64,000 nucleotides of DNA from Thermoanaerobaculia bacterium (GTDB lineage Bacteria; Acidobacteriota; Thermoanaerobaculia; Multivoradales; J023). The notes under the pieces were generated by a model that saw only the letters and a program-made list of their open reading frames with translations, searched no databases and was not told the origin of the DNA. Below are positions 50,461 through 62,798 of the stretch, one piece after another. Position 1 is the first letter of the stretch. Each line of letters begins with the position of its first letter. Made by a program: the position numbers and the translations under genes. The DNA lies in the NCBI GenBank assembly GCA_028066595.1, contig JALCBJ010000004.1, positions 49,935 to 113,934 on the forward strand, written 5' to 3'.

Positions 50461-53400
50461 TCAGAAACTGAAACGCAGACCGAACTGGATACGGTACGCC
50501 GAAGGCAGGCGTGCGATCGTCGGATCGGGCACGATGGTGTCGGGCGTACCGGCGTACGACGGGTTGGGTGTCAACACGTACTGAGATCCGTCGCCGGAGA
50601 TCGCTACGTTGGCGGGGGCGACGTTCGACGGCGCCGTGTAGCTCTCGACGCGCCCCCAGTCGTCGTTCAGCAGGTTGCCGAGATTCTCGATGTCGAGGAT
50701 GAAATCGAGGCTCGTGTCACCTCCGGTCCGGATCTCTTGCTGGAACCGCAAGCTGACGATGCTGACCCAGCCCGTCTCGCAGCTGTTGCGCTGCGCTACG
50801 GAACCACGCTGACCACTCAGACAGCTGTCGTTCGAGATGAAGGTATCGAGGTCGGCGAGGAAACCCGGATCGCCTGTGATGATGGGATCGGTCGGCCCGG
50901 TGGGAACGTAGAAGAGCTGCGGCCCGGGATTGTCACCTTCGCTGCCGAAGTCGGCAAGAAAGGTACCGCCGAAGGTCGGCGCACCGTTGCTGCCGAAGAC
51001 GTAGGAGAAATGGCGGCCGGAGCGTCCCGAGTACGTCAAGCCCACCATGGTGGTGTTCTCGCCGAAGATCTGATCCTGCCAGGTCACCGTGGCGGTGATC
51101 CTGTCTTCCACCTCGAAACGGGAGGTTGCCACGCTGGCGTTGTTGAGGTCGGTCTGCGGATCGAACGCATAGGTTTCGAAACCGACGAAGCGGTTGTAGG
51201 AACGCGCCTCTTCGACGTCCTGGTTGGTATAGCCGAGGTTCAGATCCCAGCGACCGTCTCCGAGATAGAAGGACTTGTCGAGCGACAGGGTCAATACCGT
51301 GCTCTCGCCTTCGCCCGTGTTGGTGACGATGTAGTCACCGCCGGCCGGCGTGTCGTAGATCGGGCGGCCGTCGGGCGCCGTGCCCACCACCTGACGACGA
51401 CCCTCGTAGATGTCGTAGCCGTCCTTGACGTCGGAGAAGATCAAATCGGCGGTCAGCAACCAGTCGTCGCCGAACACCCAGTTGGCGCCGAGGCTGTACT
51501 TCCAGGTGCTCAAGATCTCGAAATCGGGATCGATGGCGTCGACGTCGCCCTCCGGATTGATACCGATGAAGGGCTGGAAGTTGCGGAACGCAGCCGTGAT
51601 GTCCGGTAGCTCACCGACCGCATTGGCGATGGCATCGGACACCGGCGGACCGAAGGACGGCGCCAAGAACTGGGCAAAGGTACGGGTGATGCCGTTGCCA
51701 GAGTAGCTGTTGGACAGCATGATCAACGGGGTTCCACCACCGAACAGGCCCGCACCACCACGGATCGTCAGGTTCTCCTTCGCCTGCCAGCTGAAGCCGA
51801 AGCGCGGCAACAAGAGATCCTTGCCGTCGAGATTCTCTTGGTTTGAAAAGCCATTGCGATCTGTAAAGAACTCGTTGAACGGAATCGCGTCGGAATTCTC
51901 GTACCAGTCATAGCGCAGGCCGAACTTCAGCGTCAGGTTGTCGGTGGGCGTCCACTCGTCCTGAATGTAAGCGCTATTGGCCGCCAGGTCGAAGTTGGCC
52001 TCCGCGTCTTGGTCGATTCCGGTATTGGAGTTGCCGTACAGCACGAAGCCGGGCTGGCGGTTGCGCAGGTCGTCGAGCGAGAAAAAGATGTAGTTGCCGT
52101 TGGAGAAAGGCAGGAAAAGGTTGCGAACCGTGTACTCCTCCTGCTCCAGACCGCCGGTGATGATGTGTTGGCCAACCTGATAGTCGCCGCGCAGCCGGAT
52201 CACTTGCGACTCGTTGTCGAGCTCGTTGGTGTGACGGAAGCGATCGCCGCCGGCTGCGATCCGCGTCGGGCCGAAGGGCTCGAACGCAATCGAGAAGTCG
52301 GGCGTCGAGGGATCTACGCTGGTCTGCCGGTTCTCGACGTCCTTGATGCCGAACTTGAATTCGGAGGTGAAGCTGTCGGACCAGGTCGAGAAGAGCTGAG
52401 CCGAAGTCGACGTCAGCTTCTCGTTGATGTTGTAGCGGTTCGATTGCAAGACGGCGACTTCCGGGAAGTCGTCGAACAGCACGTCGCCGTCGGCGATCTG
52501 ATAGGCAGCCTCGAGGCGATGACTGTCGTTCAGATTCCAGGACAGCTTGGCCAAGACCTTTTCGTCCTCGTCGTCGTCGGTGGCTGCGAAACCGCCCGGA
52601 TCGAACCCATAGACATTCCGGAAGATGTCGATCGCCTCGTTGACTTCGGCTTGCGTGACGCCCGCGATCTTGTCGATGGTCTGCGAGTTCGATGGCGTCG
52701 TCGTCTGGAAGAGCTCGTAGTTCAGAAAGAAGAATGCCTTGTCCTGCTTCAAGGCTCCGCCGAGGGTCAGACCGTAGGTCTCCTCCTCGAAATCGCCGAT
52801 GCCGAGATCGACGCCGTCGGACTCGCCGCCCGTCAGACCGTCATCCGTCGTGACGCCGAAGATGCTGCCGCCGAAATTGTTGCTTCCCGACTTCGTGACG
52901 ATATTGATGTTGCCGCCCACGAAGTTGCCGTACGTCACGTCGTAGGGTGCGAGGTTGACGCTGATCGCCTGGACGGCGTCGATGGAAATCGGCGAACGCT
53001 GGGTAGCAGAAGCATTCTTCGACAGACCGAAGTTGTCGTTCTGAGCCACGCCGTCGATCGTCACGCTGTTGAAGCGGAAGTTCTGCCCGGCCATGGACAC
53101 TGCCGGACCACGGGCGACGCTATTGTCGACCACGATCTGAGGCTCCGTGGCGATGGTGCTCACGAAGTCACGGGCCACCGACGGTACGGCAGCGATGGTG
53201 TCGCCACCGAAGTCACGTCCGACGCCCAGCACCAGCTCACTGCCCACATCGCTGGCCGTCACGGTGATCTCTTCGAAGCTCGCAGGACGAACGGTCAACT
53301 GGATGGCGATGGTCTCGCCCAGCTCGAGGAAAATACCGTCGACGGTGTCGGCAGCGAACTCGCCCCCTTCGGGGACCGACACCTGGTACGGCCCACCCAC

Positions 53401-53637
53401 CGCCAGGCCACGCGCCGTGATGACGCCGATCTCGTTGGAGACCAAGGCCTGAATCCGACCTGTGGGCACGTGGATCACTGTGATCGCGACGCCGCCGACC
53501 GCATTGCCGTCGGTATCGACAACATCGACGCGCAGCGATGACGTGGTGTTCTGCGCCCAGGCGCCGCTCACCGCGAGGCAGGCGGCCAAAAAGACCAATA
53601 AGACGGATCGAATCCAGGGTTTCAGATGGGTACGCAT
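50461..53637 (-). CDS. Oar-like TonB-dependent receptor with carboxypeptidase-regulatory domain
   Basis: This is a 1058-residue outer-membrane protein. ATG 53637 is preceded by GAGAGGGG and followed by a signal peptide (SVLLVFLAACLAVSGAWAQ). Residues about 30-115 are a carboxypeptidase-regulatory-like domain (LRVDVVDTDGNAVGGVAITV). A plug follows (VDNSVARGPAVSMAGQNFRF, IDGVAQNDNFG, NINIVTKSGSNNFGGSIFG) and then a long beta-barrel ending in the terminal aromatic YRIQFGLRFSF. The layout matches Oar/SusC-related receptors common in Acidobacteria and myxobacteria, some of which act in protein export rather than uptake. A 7-bp hairpin lies in its leader. Confidence 0.9.
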   Translation of the reverse strand: MRTHLKPWIRSVLLVFLAACLAVSGAWAQNTTSSLRVDVVDTDGNAVGGVAITVIHVPTGRIQALVSNEIGVITARGLAVGGPYQVSVPEGGEFAADTVDGIFLELGETIAIQLTVRPASFEEITVTASDVGSELVLGVGRDFGGDTIAAVPSVARDFVSTIATEPQIVVDNSVARGPAVSMAGQNFRFNSVTIDGVAQNDNFGLSKNASATQRSPISIDAVQAISVNLAPYDVTYGNFVGGNINIVTKSGSNNFGGSIFGVTTDDGLTGGESDGVDLGIGDFEEETYGLTLGGALKQDKAFFFLNYELFQTTTPSNSQTIDKIAGVTQAEVNEAIDIFRNVYGFDPGGFAATDDDEDEKVLAKLSWNLNDSHRLEAAYQIADGDVLFDDFPEVAVLQSNRYNINEKLTSTSAQLFSTWSDSFTSEFKFGIKDVENRQTSVDPSTPDFSIAFEPFGPTRIAAGGDRFRHTNELDNESQVIRLRGDYQVGQHIITGGLEQEEYTVRNLFLPFSNGNYIFFSLDDLRNRQPGFVLYGNSNTGIDQDAEANFDLAANSAYIQDEWTPTDNLTLKFGLRYDWYENSDAIPFNEFFTDRNGFSNQENLDGKDLLLPRFGFSWQAKENLTIRGGAGLFGGGTPLIMLSNSYSGNGITRTFAQFLAPSFGPPVSDAIANAVGELPDITAAFRNFQPFIGINPEGDVDAIDPDFEILSTWKYSLGANWVFGDDWLLTADLIFSDVKDGYDIYEGRRQVVGTAPDGRPIYDTPAGGDYIVTNTGEGESTVLTLSLDKSFYLGDGRWDLNLGYTNQDVEEARSYNRFVGFETYAFDPQTDLNNASVATSRFEVEDRITATVTWQDQIFGENTTMVGLTYSGRSGRHFSYVFGSNGAPTFGGTFLADFGSEGDNPGPQLFYVPTGPTDPIITGDPGFLADLDTFISNDSCLSGQRGSVAQRNSCETGWVSIVSLRFQQEIRTGGDTSLDFILDIENLGNLLNDDWGRVESYTAPSNVAPANVAISGDGSQYVLTPNPSYAGTPDTIVPDPTIARLPSAYRIQFGLRFSF

Positions 53638-53663
53638 AGGAGCCCCTCTCGTTTCGGGTTCGG

Positions 53664-53683
53664 GACCTGTTGACTCACAGGTC
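53664..53683 (-). promoter_or_regulatory. Leader hairpin before the Oar-like receptor gene
   Basis: GACCTGT, six-base loop, ACAGGTC is a perfect 7-bp stem 27 bases before ATG 53637. It could affect translation or mRNA stability. Confidence 0.4.
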
Positions 53684-53793
53684 GGATATCTGCGGAGACT
53701 AAGGCCGGACCGCGGCCTGGGTTGGGATAGGCCGGAAGGGGATACTCTCCACGGCATTTCAATACAGCTTCTCGGAAGCTTGATCATGGCCAA

Positions 53794-53807
53794 GTATACG
53801 CGTATAC
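53794..53807. promoter_or_regulatory. 14-bp palindrome GTATACGCGTATAC
   Basis: This is a perfect, uninterrupted palindrome in a non-coding divergent region, flanked on each side by CATGGCC in the same orientation. It could be a repressor operator; the regulator is unknown. Confidence 0.45.
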
Positions 53808-53882
53808 GCTGCATGGCCGGCCGGGTTCAGAATGAGCGACTCATGGCTCGGCCTCTCGGTACCTGGCAGTCCGGACAAAGCA

Positions 53883-53911
53883 TTGACGCCTCGCCGACAG
53901 CGCCGTACACT
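53883..53911 (+). promoter_or_regulatory. Sigma-70 promoter of the kdsB-pyrG-kdsA-kdsD operon
   Basis: TTGACG (53883-53888), a 17-base spacer and TACACT (53906-53911) match the consensus well. Transcription would start near 53918, giving a leader of about 95 bases before ATG 54013. Confidence 0.7.
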
Positions 53912-54012
53912 GAGGTCCCGGTGGCCGTCTTGGTCAGGTCGCTAGGCCGTGACCTTCCCCTCTCACCGGGTTTCCCTCTCGGGCTTTCCCACAGCAGCCA
54001 GGAGAATCCAGC

Positions 54013-57404
<3,392 letters not shown>

Positions 57405-57408
<4 letters not shown>

Positions 57409-58391
57409 GCGAGAGACGATCTCCCAGGGACGTAGCCCGCTCGGTGATCGAGATCGAGTCGGCGGCGATTCGAGGTTTGCTCGATCAGATCGACGACGGC
57501 TTCGATCACGCAGTAAAGGCCATCGCGTCGATCCGCGGCCGCGTGGTCTGTACCGGCATGGGCAAGAGTGGTCTCGTGTTGAAGAAAGTCGCGGCGACGC
57601 TGGCTTCCACCGGTACTCCATCGTTCTTCCTCCATCCCGCAGAGGCGATCCACGGCGATCTCGGAATGATCACCGCCGACGACGTAGTGCTGGCAGCATC
57701 GTATTCGGGCACCACCGAGGAGCTGATCCGGCTGGTGGAAATCGTTCGCCGGTTAAGCGTGCCTTTGATCGTGATGACGGGCAACGCGGAAAGCCCCCTC
57801 GCCCGTCACGCCGACATCCATCTGCGAACGGAGATCGACAAGGAAGCATGCCCACTCAACCTGGCCCCTACCGCGTCGACCTCGGTGACCCTGGCTCTGG
57901 GTGACGCGCTGGCCATGGCGCTCCTCGAGGCCAAGGGATTCACCACCGAAGACTTCGCCAAGCTGCATCCTGGCGGGAGGTTGGGAAAGCGCCTGCTGGA
58001 AGTCAGGGAGCTGATGCACCAGGGTGACTCGCTCCCCTGGGTGGACCGGCGCTCCGACCTGCGTTCCGCGATCGTCGAGATCTCCGGTAAAGGCCTGGGC
58101 ATCACCGCCGTGGTAGAGACCGAGGGAGATCGCGCGGGTCGGCTCCTGGGCTGCGTGTCGGATGGCGATCTGCGCCGTTTACTGGCTCGGGACGAGGAGA
58201 GCTTGCTGGACCTACCGGTGGAGTCCTATATGACTCAGGATCCGCACACCTTGCCGGCCGCCGCTTTGGCGCCGACAGCGCTGCAGCAGATGGAGGAGAA
58301 TCGCATCACCGCGATCTTCGTGGTCGACGATCAGCATCGACTGTTGGGTGCCGTGCACATCCACGACCTGTGGAGGCTGGAACTCTTCTGA
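57405..58391 (+). CDS. kdsD: Arabinose-5-phosphate isomerase
   Basis: This 328-residue enzyme interconverts ribulose 5-phosphate and arabinose 5-phosphate, the KdsA substrate. The SIS domain shows VVCTGMGKSGLVLKKVAATL, then TPSFFLHPAEAIHGDLGMIT and ASYSGTTEEL; His in EAIHGDLG and the later Glu are the expected catalytic residues. Two CBS domains follow (about 205-328), as in the KdsD/GutQ family, with matching length. ATG 57405 overlaps the kdsA stop. It completes the KDO branch in one operon; kdsC (the phosphatase) is not in the window. Confidence 0.96.
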
Positions 58392-58447
58392 GTAGCTGCG
58401 ACGCATTCCGCTGGCGAGCGCGACAGGGAAGGGAAACTACACAGCCG

Positions 58448-58478
58448 AAAAAAACCATGGGACCCGCGTGCGGGTCCC
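58448..58478 (-). terminator. Rho-independent terminator of the IPTL-CTERM-like gene
   Basis: GGGACCCGC and GCGGGTCCC (58459-58478) form an 8-9 bp stem. On the minus strand a run of seven T (58448-58454) follows after ATGG. It lies 30 bases after the stop at 58509 and may also stop the convergent kdsD transcript. Confidence 0.88.
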
Positions 58479-58508
58479 GTTGCGACTTCGATGGCGGCAG
58501 GCGGCCGT

Positions 58509-59147
58509 CTATCGGCGGAGCAGGAACATTCCCGTCAAACCGAGCATCAGCGCGAGCGCAAGCATGCCGATCTCGCTCATCGTCGGGATGTCCTCGAGGC
58601 TGCCGGTCCCACCGCCCAGGTTGACGGCTGCCGTGTTCCTGAGGAACGTCTGAACATATCCGTACACCGAGTAGGTCGGAGTCTGCGCGGTCGTGGTCGT
58701 GCCCGTGAATACGATGGCCGGACTGATGCCTCCGGTAAAGTGGCTGTTGATTCTCACGTCATAGTTGCCCGCAGCCCCATAGGTGTGGGAGAAGGCCATC
58801 CGGTAGGCCCGGACCGGACCGGGAGCACCTGGAGGGGTCGACACCTGATCGAAGGGAATGCCGTTTCCCGTTGGCCAGTAGGGCGCGATCGACGAGCCGT
58901 CGCCCCACGAGATCGCGGGAGCGATCTGGCCGAAGCCGGAGTCCACACCGACGAACGCTGTGCCGAAGGTGACACCTGTGGTGTAAAAGATCGATCCGGT
59001 GACATCGACCTGCAACAGACCGGGGTCCACATTGTCGACCGTCAACGAGGCGCCAGCTATCCACTGTGCGGAAACTGGGCCTGCAAAGATCATCGCCAAT
59101 CCCAAGACACAAAGGATATGGGGGGATCTCTTAAGCGAGACTTGCAT
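58509..59147 (-). CDS. Exported protein with IPTL-CTERM-like sorting tail
   Basis: This is a 212-residue protein. ATG 59147 follows GAAAGGAC and starts a signal peptide (LCVLGLAMIFAGPVSAQ). The body is beta-rich with few charges (FSHTYGAAGNYDVRINSHF resembles a PKD-like strand). The C-terminus is IPTMSEIGMLALALMLGL, a short hydrophobic helix and then RR. That is the IPTL-CTERM layout: a proline motif, one transmembrane helix and a basic end, recognised by an exosortase- or archaeosortase-like enzyme in other bacteria. No such sortase gene is in the window. Confidence 0.85.
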   Translation of the reverse strand: MQVSLKRSPHILCVLGLAMIFAGPVSAQWIAGASLTVDNVDPGLLQVDVTGSIFYTTGVTFGTAFVGVDSGFGQIAPAISWGDGSSIAPYWPTGNGIPFDQVSTPPGAPGPVRAYRMAFSHTYGAAGNYDVRINSHFTGGISPAIVFTGTTTTAQTPTYSVYGYVQTFLRNTAAVNLGGGTGSLEDIPTMSEIGMLALALMLGLTGMFLLRR

Positions 59148-59279
59148 GGGGCGTCCTTTCTCTACTTGCTGACCAAGGTCGAAGCTACTGCTCCTCACCG
59201 ATCAAGCCGCCATATGAAGACGTGAGTTTCCGAGACTCTAGACCAGCCCGCGGCTCAGGTCAATCCCGTGAACAACAAA

Positions 59280-62042
59280 TCAGGACGCCGGGTTCGACCG
59301 TCCGATCCGACTCTTCACAGCGCTACTCCGAGGGTCGTCAGGTGCATAGCGAAGGAAGGCATTGAAATGCGTCGCGGCGCGCTCCGGATCCGCAAGCGGG
59401 CCCTCGTAGAGCTCACCCAATTGAAAGTGGGCCTCCGCCAGGCTAGGCACCTGATTCAGTACCTCCGTGAAGGTCTCTGCGGCCCGCTCCGCCTCCCCGG
59501 ACCGGGCCAACAAGACCCCAAGGTTGAAGCGGGCCTGCCAGTAGTCCGGGTCGAGCGCGATGGCCCGGGCATAGGCGTCGCGCGACTCCTCTCTTCGCCC
59601 TAGCTCCTCCAAGGCAACCGCCAGGTTGTTCCAGGCCTGGACCAATTCCGGATTGATCTCGAGTGCCCGCTTTCCGTGGATCTCCACTTTCTGCCACTGC
59701 TCTTTCTGCACGGCGATGGCGGCCAGGTTGTTGTGCACGTCGGCCATCCCGGGCGCATCAGTGACGAGCTGCGTCAGGATCTCTTCTGCCTCGTCGGTGC
59801 GACCCGAATGAAAGAGCGCGATCGCTTGATTGTTGCGCGCCCGCGGATGATTCGGTTGCACCTCCAAGACCTTCGCATACTCCTGCTGGGCTTCCTCTAC
59901 TCGTCCCGACTCGGCCAACAGGGCCCCGAGTGCAACGTGGAGATCGGGCCGGAACCTCCGGGTCAAGCGGATCGCCTCCCGTAGATGGGGCTCTGCCTCC
60001 TGCCTCAGACCGCGCCGCGCCAAGAGAAGGCCGAGAGGGGAATGGAGCTCAGCTGCGTCGACTCGCCGTTCCAGTCCTTGGCGATAGCTGTCCACGGCCT
60101 CGTCGAGACGCTTCTGCCCTTCGAGGATCTGCCCGAGCAACACCCAACCCTCGGTGAGGAACGGATCCCGCCCCAGGGCTCGGCCGACCCTGGCCTCCGC
60201 TTCCTCGAGGTTCCCAGCCGGCATTTCGATCAGGCGGGCACGGGTGAGGTTCAGCCTCGGATGCTCGGGGAACGTCTGCAAGGCCGACTCCAAGACAGTC
60301 ACTACGTCCTGGCTACGTCCCAAACGGGAAAGGATGGCTGACATCTGCACCAGGGCGTCCGGATTGTTCGGATCCTTGTCGACGGCCAGTTGAACGAGCT
60401 CGAGCGCCTTGTCGAGCCGCCCGAGATTCGCTTCGAGGCGAGCCAAGAGCAAATACAGCCGATCGTAGTCGGGATCGATGCTCAGGGCTCGATCCAACAC
60501 TTCGAGGGCAGCCTCCGACTCGCCCTTGCCCTCCAACGCTGTAGCCAGATCCACCAACGCCGCCAGATTCTTCGGATCACGCCTCAACACCCGGCTCAAC
60601 TGCTCTTCGGCCTGGTCGAAAAGCTGATCACGGAGCAACATCCGTGCGCGTTCCAGTCCGACGTGGAGATCGATCACCTCCTTGGGATCCAGCCGCTCGT
60701 CGCTGCCTCGGCCTGCCGTACTCCCGGTCGCCAGATAGCCGAGGCTCCGCAGCTTCTCTACCGACTCGGAGTCGAGCTCTAGACTCGTCTCACGATCGCC
60801 GCCGCCAGCAGCCTCCAGGCGCTCCCTCAGATCGCGGGCTAGATCGTGAGCGACTCCCGGCTGGCCTTCGTGCACATTGCTGAGCTCCCTCGGGTCCCCC
60901 GATAGATCGTAGAGCTCCGGTGTCGGCGCATCTATGAACTTCCAACCACCGCGGCGGAACGCTCTCAATTTGGACCAACCGTAGGTATAGAACGGCAGGT
61001 AGGTTTCCGAGTAGTACGCGTGCTGCGAGCTCGCTGCGTCCGCCGCTCCCTCGATGACCGGCACCAAGTCCCGACCCTCCATTCCATCTGCCGACAGTCC
61101 CAAGATCGACAGCATCGTGGGCATCCAATCGACCTGACCCACGTTCTGCTGCACCCGGCGCGCCGAATCCATGCCCGGCACTCGAAGAATCCAAGGTATG
61201 CGGAGAGTCGAGTCGTAGGCAAGAATCGCGTGCGTTTGCTCACCATGCTCGCCCAGGCTTTCGCCGTGGTCGCCGATCACGGTCACGATCGGCTCGTCGT
61301 CACCCACCCCCCGAAGTCGGGGATGACGGAGCAACGTGCCGATCTGACTGTCGAGATATGCGATCTCACCGTCGTACAGGCGTTCCCGGTAGTCATCACG
61401 GAAAGGGGCCGGAGGTGAATAGGGTGCATGAGGGTCGTAGAAATGGACCCACAGGAAATACTTCTCGTTCTCTTCGAGAGTGTCCAGCCACGAAAAGACC
61501 GACTCGATCGTCGCTTCGGCCGGCCGGTCGGGTACTTGACGGGGGCTGCGGTTGCGTCCGGCTGAAAGGTCGTCGTCGTACACCTCGAAGCCCTGGTCCA
61601 GACCGTAGCGGCTTTCCAGGACCGCAGCGGAAACGAAAGCACCAGTCCTATATCCGTGGTCTCGAAGCCGCTCTGCCAGCGTCGTCATCTCGTCAGGCAC
61701 GTATTGGATGCCGTTGTTGCGGACGCCGTGCTCGAATGGATAGGTTCCCGTCAGGATCGTGGTGTGCGCGACGAGTGTGATGGGTGCCACGGCGATCGCG
61801 TTCTCGAAGACCACGGCGCGATCGGCCAGACGTTGGAGCACCGGCGTGGCGACGTTCTCCGCCCCGTAGGGCTCGAATCGATCCGCCCGAGATGTGTCGA
61901 CTGTGATCAGCACGACTGGCCTCTTGCCGCGTTCGACGGACCACTCGCCGACCGGGCCGGCCGGAGAGCTGCGCCGCATCAGCACGAATGCGACCAACGC
62001 GACGGATATGAGCAGGAGGACAGCGGCAACGACTCGGCGCAT
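59280..62042 (-). CDS. Membrane-anchored sulfatase-like protein fused to TPR repeats
   Basis: This 920-residue protein has an N-terminal anchor (VVAAVLLLISVALVAFVLM). An alkaline-phosphatase-superfamily sulfatase domain covers about 40-345: VLITVDTSRADRF, TLVAHTTILTGTYPFEHGVR, HFYDPHAPYSPP and VIGDHGESLGEHGEQTH bind metal in relatives. At the position of the sulfatase C/S-x-P-x-R motif it reads T-L-V-A-H-T, so no formylglycine can form; a threonine could act as in phosphoethanolamine transferases. Residues about 470-915 are roughly twelve TPR repeats. The active domain probably faces the periplasm. The substrate is unknown. Confidence 0.87.
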   Translation of the reverse strand: MRRVVAAVLLLISVALVAFVLMRRSSPAGPVGEWSVERGKRPVVLITVDTSRADRFEPYGAENVATPVLQRLADRAVVFENAIAVAPITLVAHTTILTGTYPFEHGVRNNGIQYVPDEMTTLAERLRDHGYRTGAFVSAAVLESRYGLDQGFEVYDDDLSAGRNRSPRQVPDRPAEATIESVFSWLDTLEENEKYFLWVHFYDPHAPYSPPAPFRDDYRERLYDGEIAYLDSQIGTLLRHPRLRGVGDDEPIVTVIGDHGESLGEHGEQTHAILAYDSTLRIPWILRVPGMDSARRVQQNVGQVDWMPTMLSILGLSADGMEGRDLVPVIEGAADAASSQHAYYSETYLPFYTYGWSKLRAFRRGGWKFIDAPTPELYDLSGDPRELSNVHEGQPGVAHDLARDLRERLEAAGGGDRETSLELDSESVEKLRSLGYLATGSTAGRGSDERLDPKEVIDLHVGLERARMLLRDQLFDQAEEQLSRVLRRDPKNLAALVDLATALEGKGESEAALEVLDRALSIDPDYDRLYLLLARLEANLGRLDKALELVQLAVDKDPNNPDALVQMSAILSRLGRSQDVVTVLESALQTFPEHPRLNLTRARLIEMPAGNLEEAEARVGRALGRDPFLTEGWVLLGQILEGQKRLDEAVDSYRQGLERRVDAAELHSPLGLLLARRGLRQEAEPHLREAIRLTRRFRPDLHVALGALLAESGRVEEAQQEYAKVLEVQPNHPRARNNQAIALFHSGRTDEAEEILTQLVTDAPGMADVHNNLAAIAVQKEQWQKVEIHGKRALEINPELVQAWNNLAVALEELGRREESRDAYARAIALDPDYWQARFNLGVLLARSGEAERAAETFTEVLNQVPSLAEAHFQLGELYEGPLADPERAATHFNAFLRYAPDDPRSSAVKSRIGRSNPAS

Positions 62043-62141
62043 TTGGCAACTCGTTTCAGGTCGTGAGAATCTCGGTAGCCCGATCAGTCGGCGCTGTGTC
62101 TACCACAACACCGCCGCGTGTCAGTGCAGGAGGAAAGTAGG

Positions 62142-62798
62142 ATGAATTCCAACCGGAAGAGGTTCGGACATCGAGTCGGACGAGGGTTGATCTTCGTTTC
62201 ACTCGTGGTCGCAGGCTACTTGATCTTCGCCCGTTTCGATCCGCGGCGGGCCGCCGAGCCCGCTGCGGAGCCAGGCAAGGTCGAGCAAACGTCGGTCGAC
62301 GATCGGAGATCCGGCGCGACGGAAGGGGGCTCGAAGGAGAGCTACGAAGTCGCGGTAGCGGAACGAATGCAGGCGACGATCGACCGGATGTGGTGGAACC
62401 GGGAGAAGCATTACGTGAGGGTGGGTCTCGAACCACATCAACGCGAAAAGATGAACGAGCGCGTGACGGAATATCTACTCGAGCAGCGGCAGAGTACCCA
62501 CAGGAGCGATGCATTCGACGAGTTTCGAACCGCGCTGATTCAACGCCAGTACGACACGGCACGCCAACGGGCCGAAGCGCTGGGCCATGCCTATTCGGTA
62601 CCGGTGGAGGCGCAGGCACGGATGATGGTCGACGTGCTCGAAATACTGACCCCGGAACAACACCGCCGCCTGGTGGACAACAAAGCGGGGCTGCTCTCCG
62701 GACCGTGGCTGCTGAATCGCAGCCTGCGAGCCGAGGCCAAGCAGGGACCAGCCGAATCTCCGACATCAGCTGCCGCTGCCGAGACGCTCCAACCGTAG
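62142..62798 (+). CDS. Hypothetical membrane-anchored periplasmic protein
   Basis: This is a 218-residue protein. ATG 62142 follows AGGAGGAAAGTAGG, a strong ribosome site. Residues about 12-30 are a membrane anchor (LIFVSLVVAGYLIFARF). A helical charged domain follows with VGLEPHQREKMNERVTEYLL, and then VDVLEILTPEQHRRLVDNKA. The paired L.P.Q/TPEQ motifs resemble Spy/CpxP-like (LTxxQ) periplasmic proteins, but this assignment is tentative. The gene is divergent from the sulfatase-TPR gene and its last 33 bases overlap the convergent TPR gene. Confidence 0.7.
   Translation: MNSNRKRFGHRVGRGLIFVSLVVAGYLIFARFDPRRAAEPAAEPGKVEQTSVDDRRSGATEGGSKESYEVAVAERMQATIDRMWWNREKHYVRVGLEPHQREKMNERVTEYLLEQRQSTHRSDAFDEFRTALIQRQYDTARQRAEALGHAYSVPVEAQARMMVDVLEILTPEQHRRLVDNKAGLLSGPWLLNRSLRAEAKQGPAESPTSAAAAETLQP

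Larger units (their letters stand above)
53638..54012. other. 375-base divergent region between receptor gene and KDO operon
   Basis: This region is non-coding. It holds the receptor leader hairpin (53664-53683), a 14-base palindrome (53794-53807) with flanking direct repeats of CATGGCC, and a sigma-70 promoter for kdsB (53883-53911). Confidence 0.6.

Noticed and set aside
52009-53541. Plus-strand open frame of 510 codons
   Set aside because: Mirror of the Oar-like receptor coding sequence.
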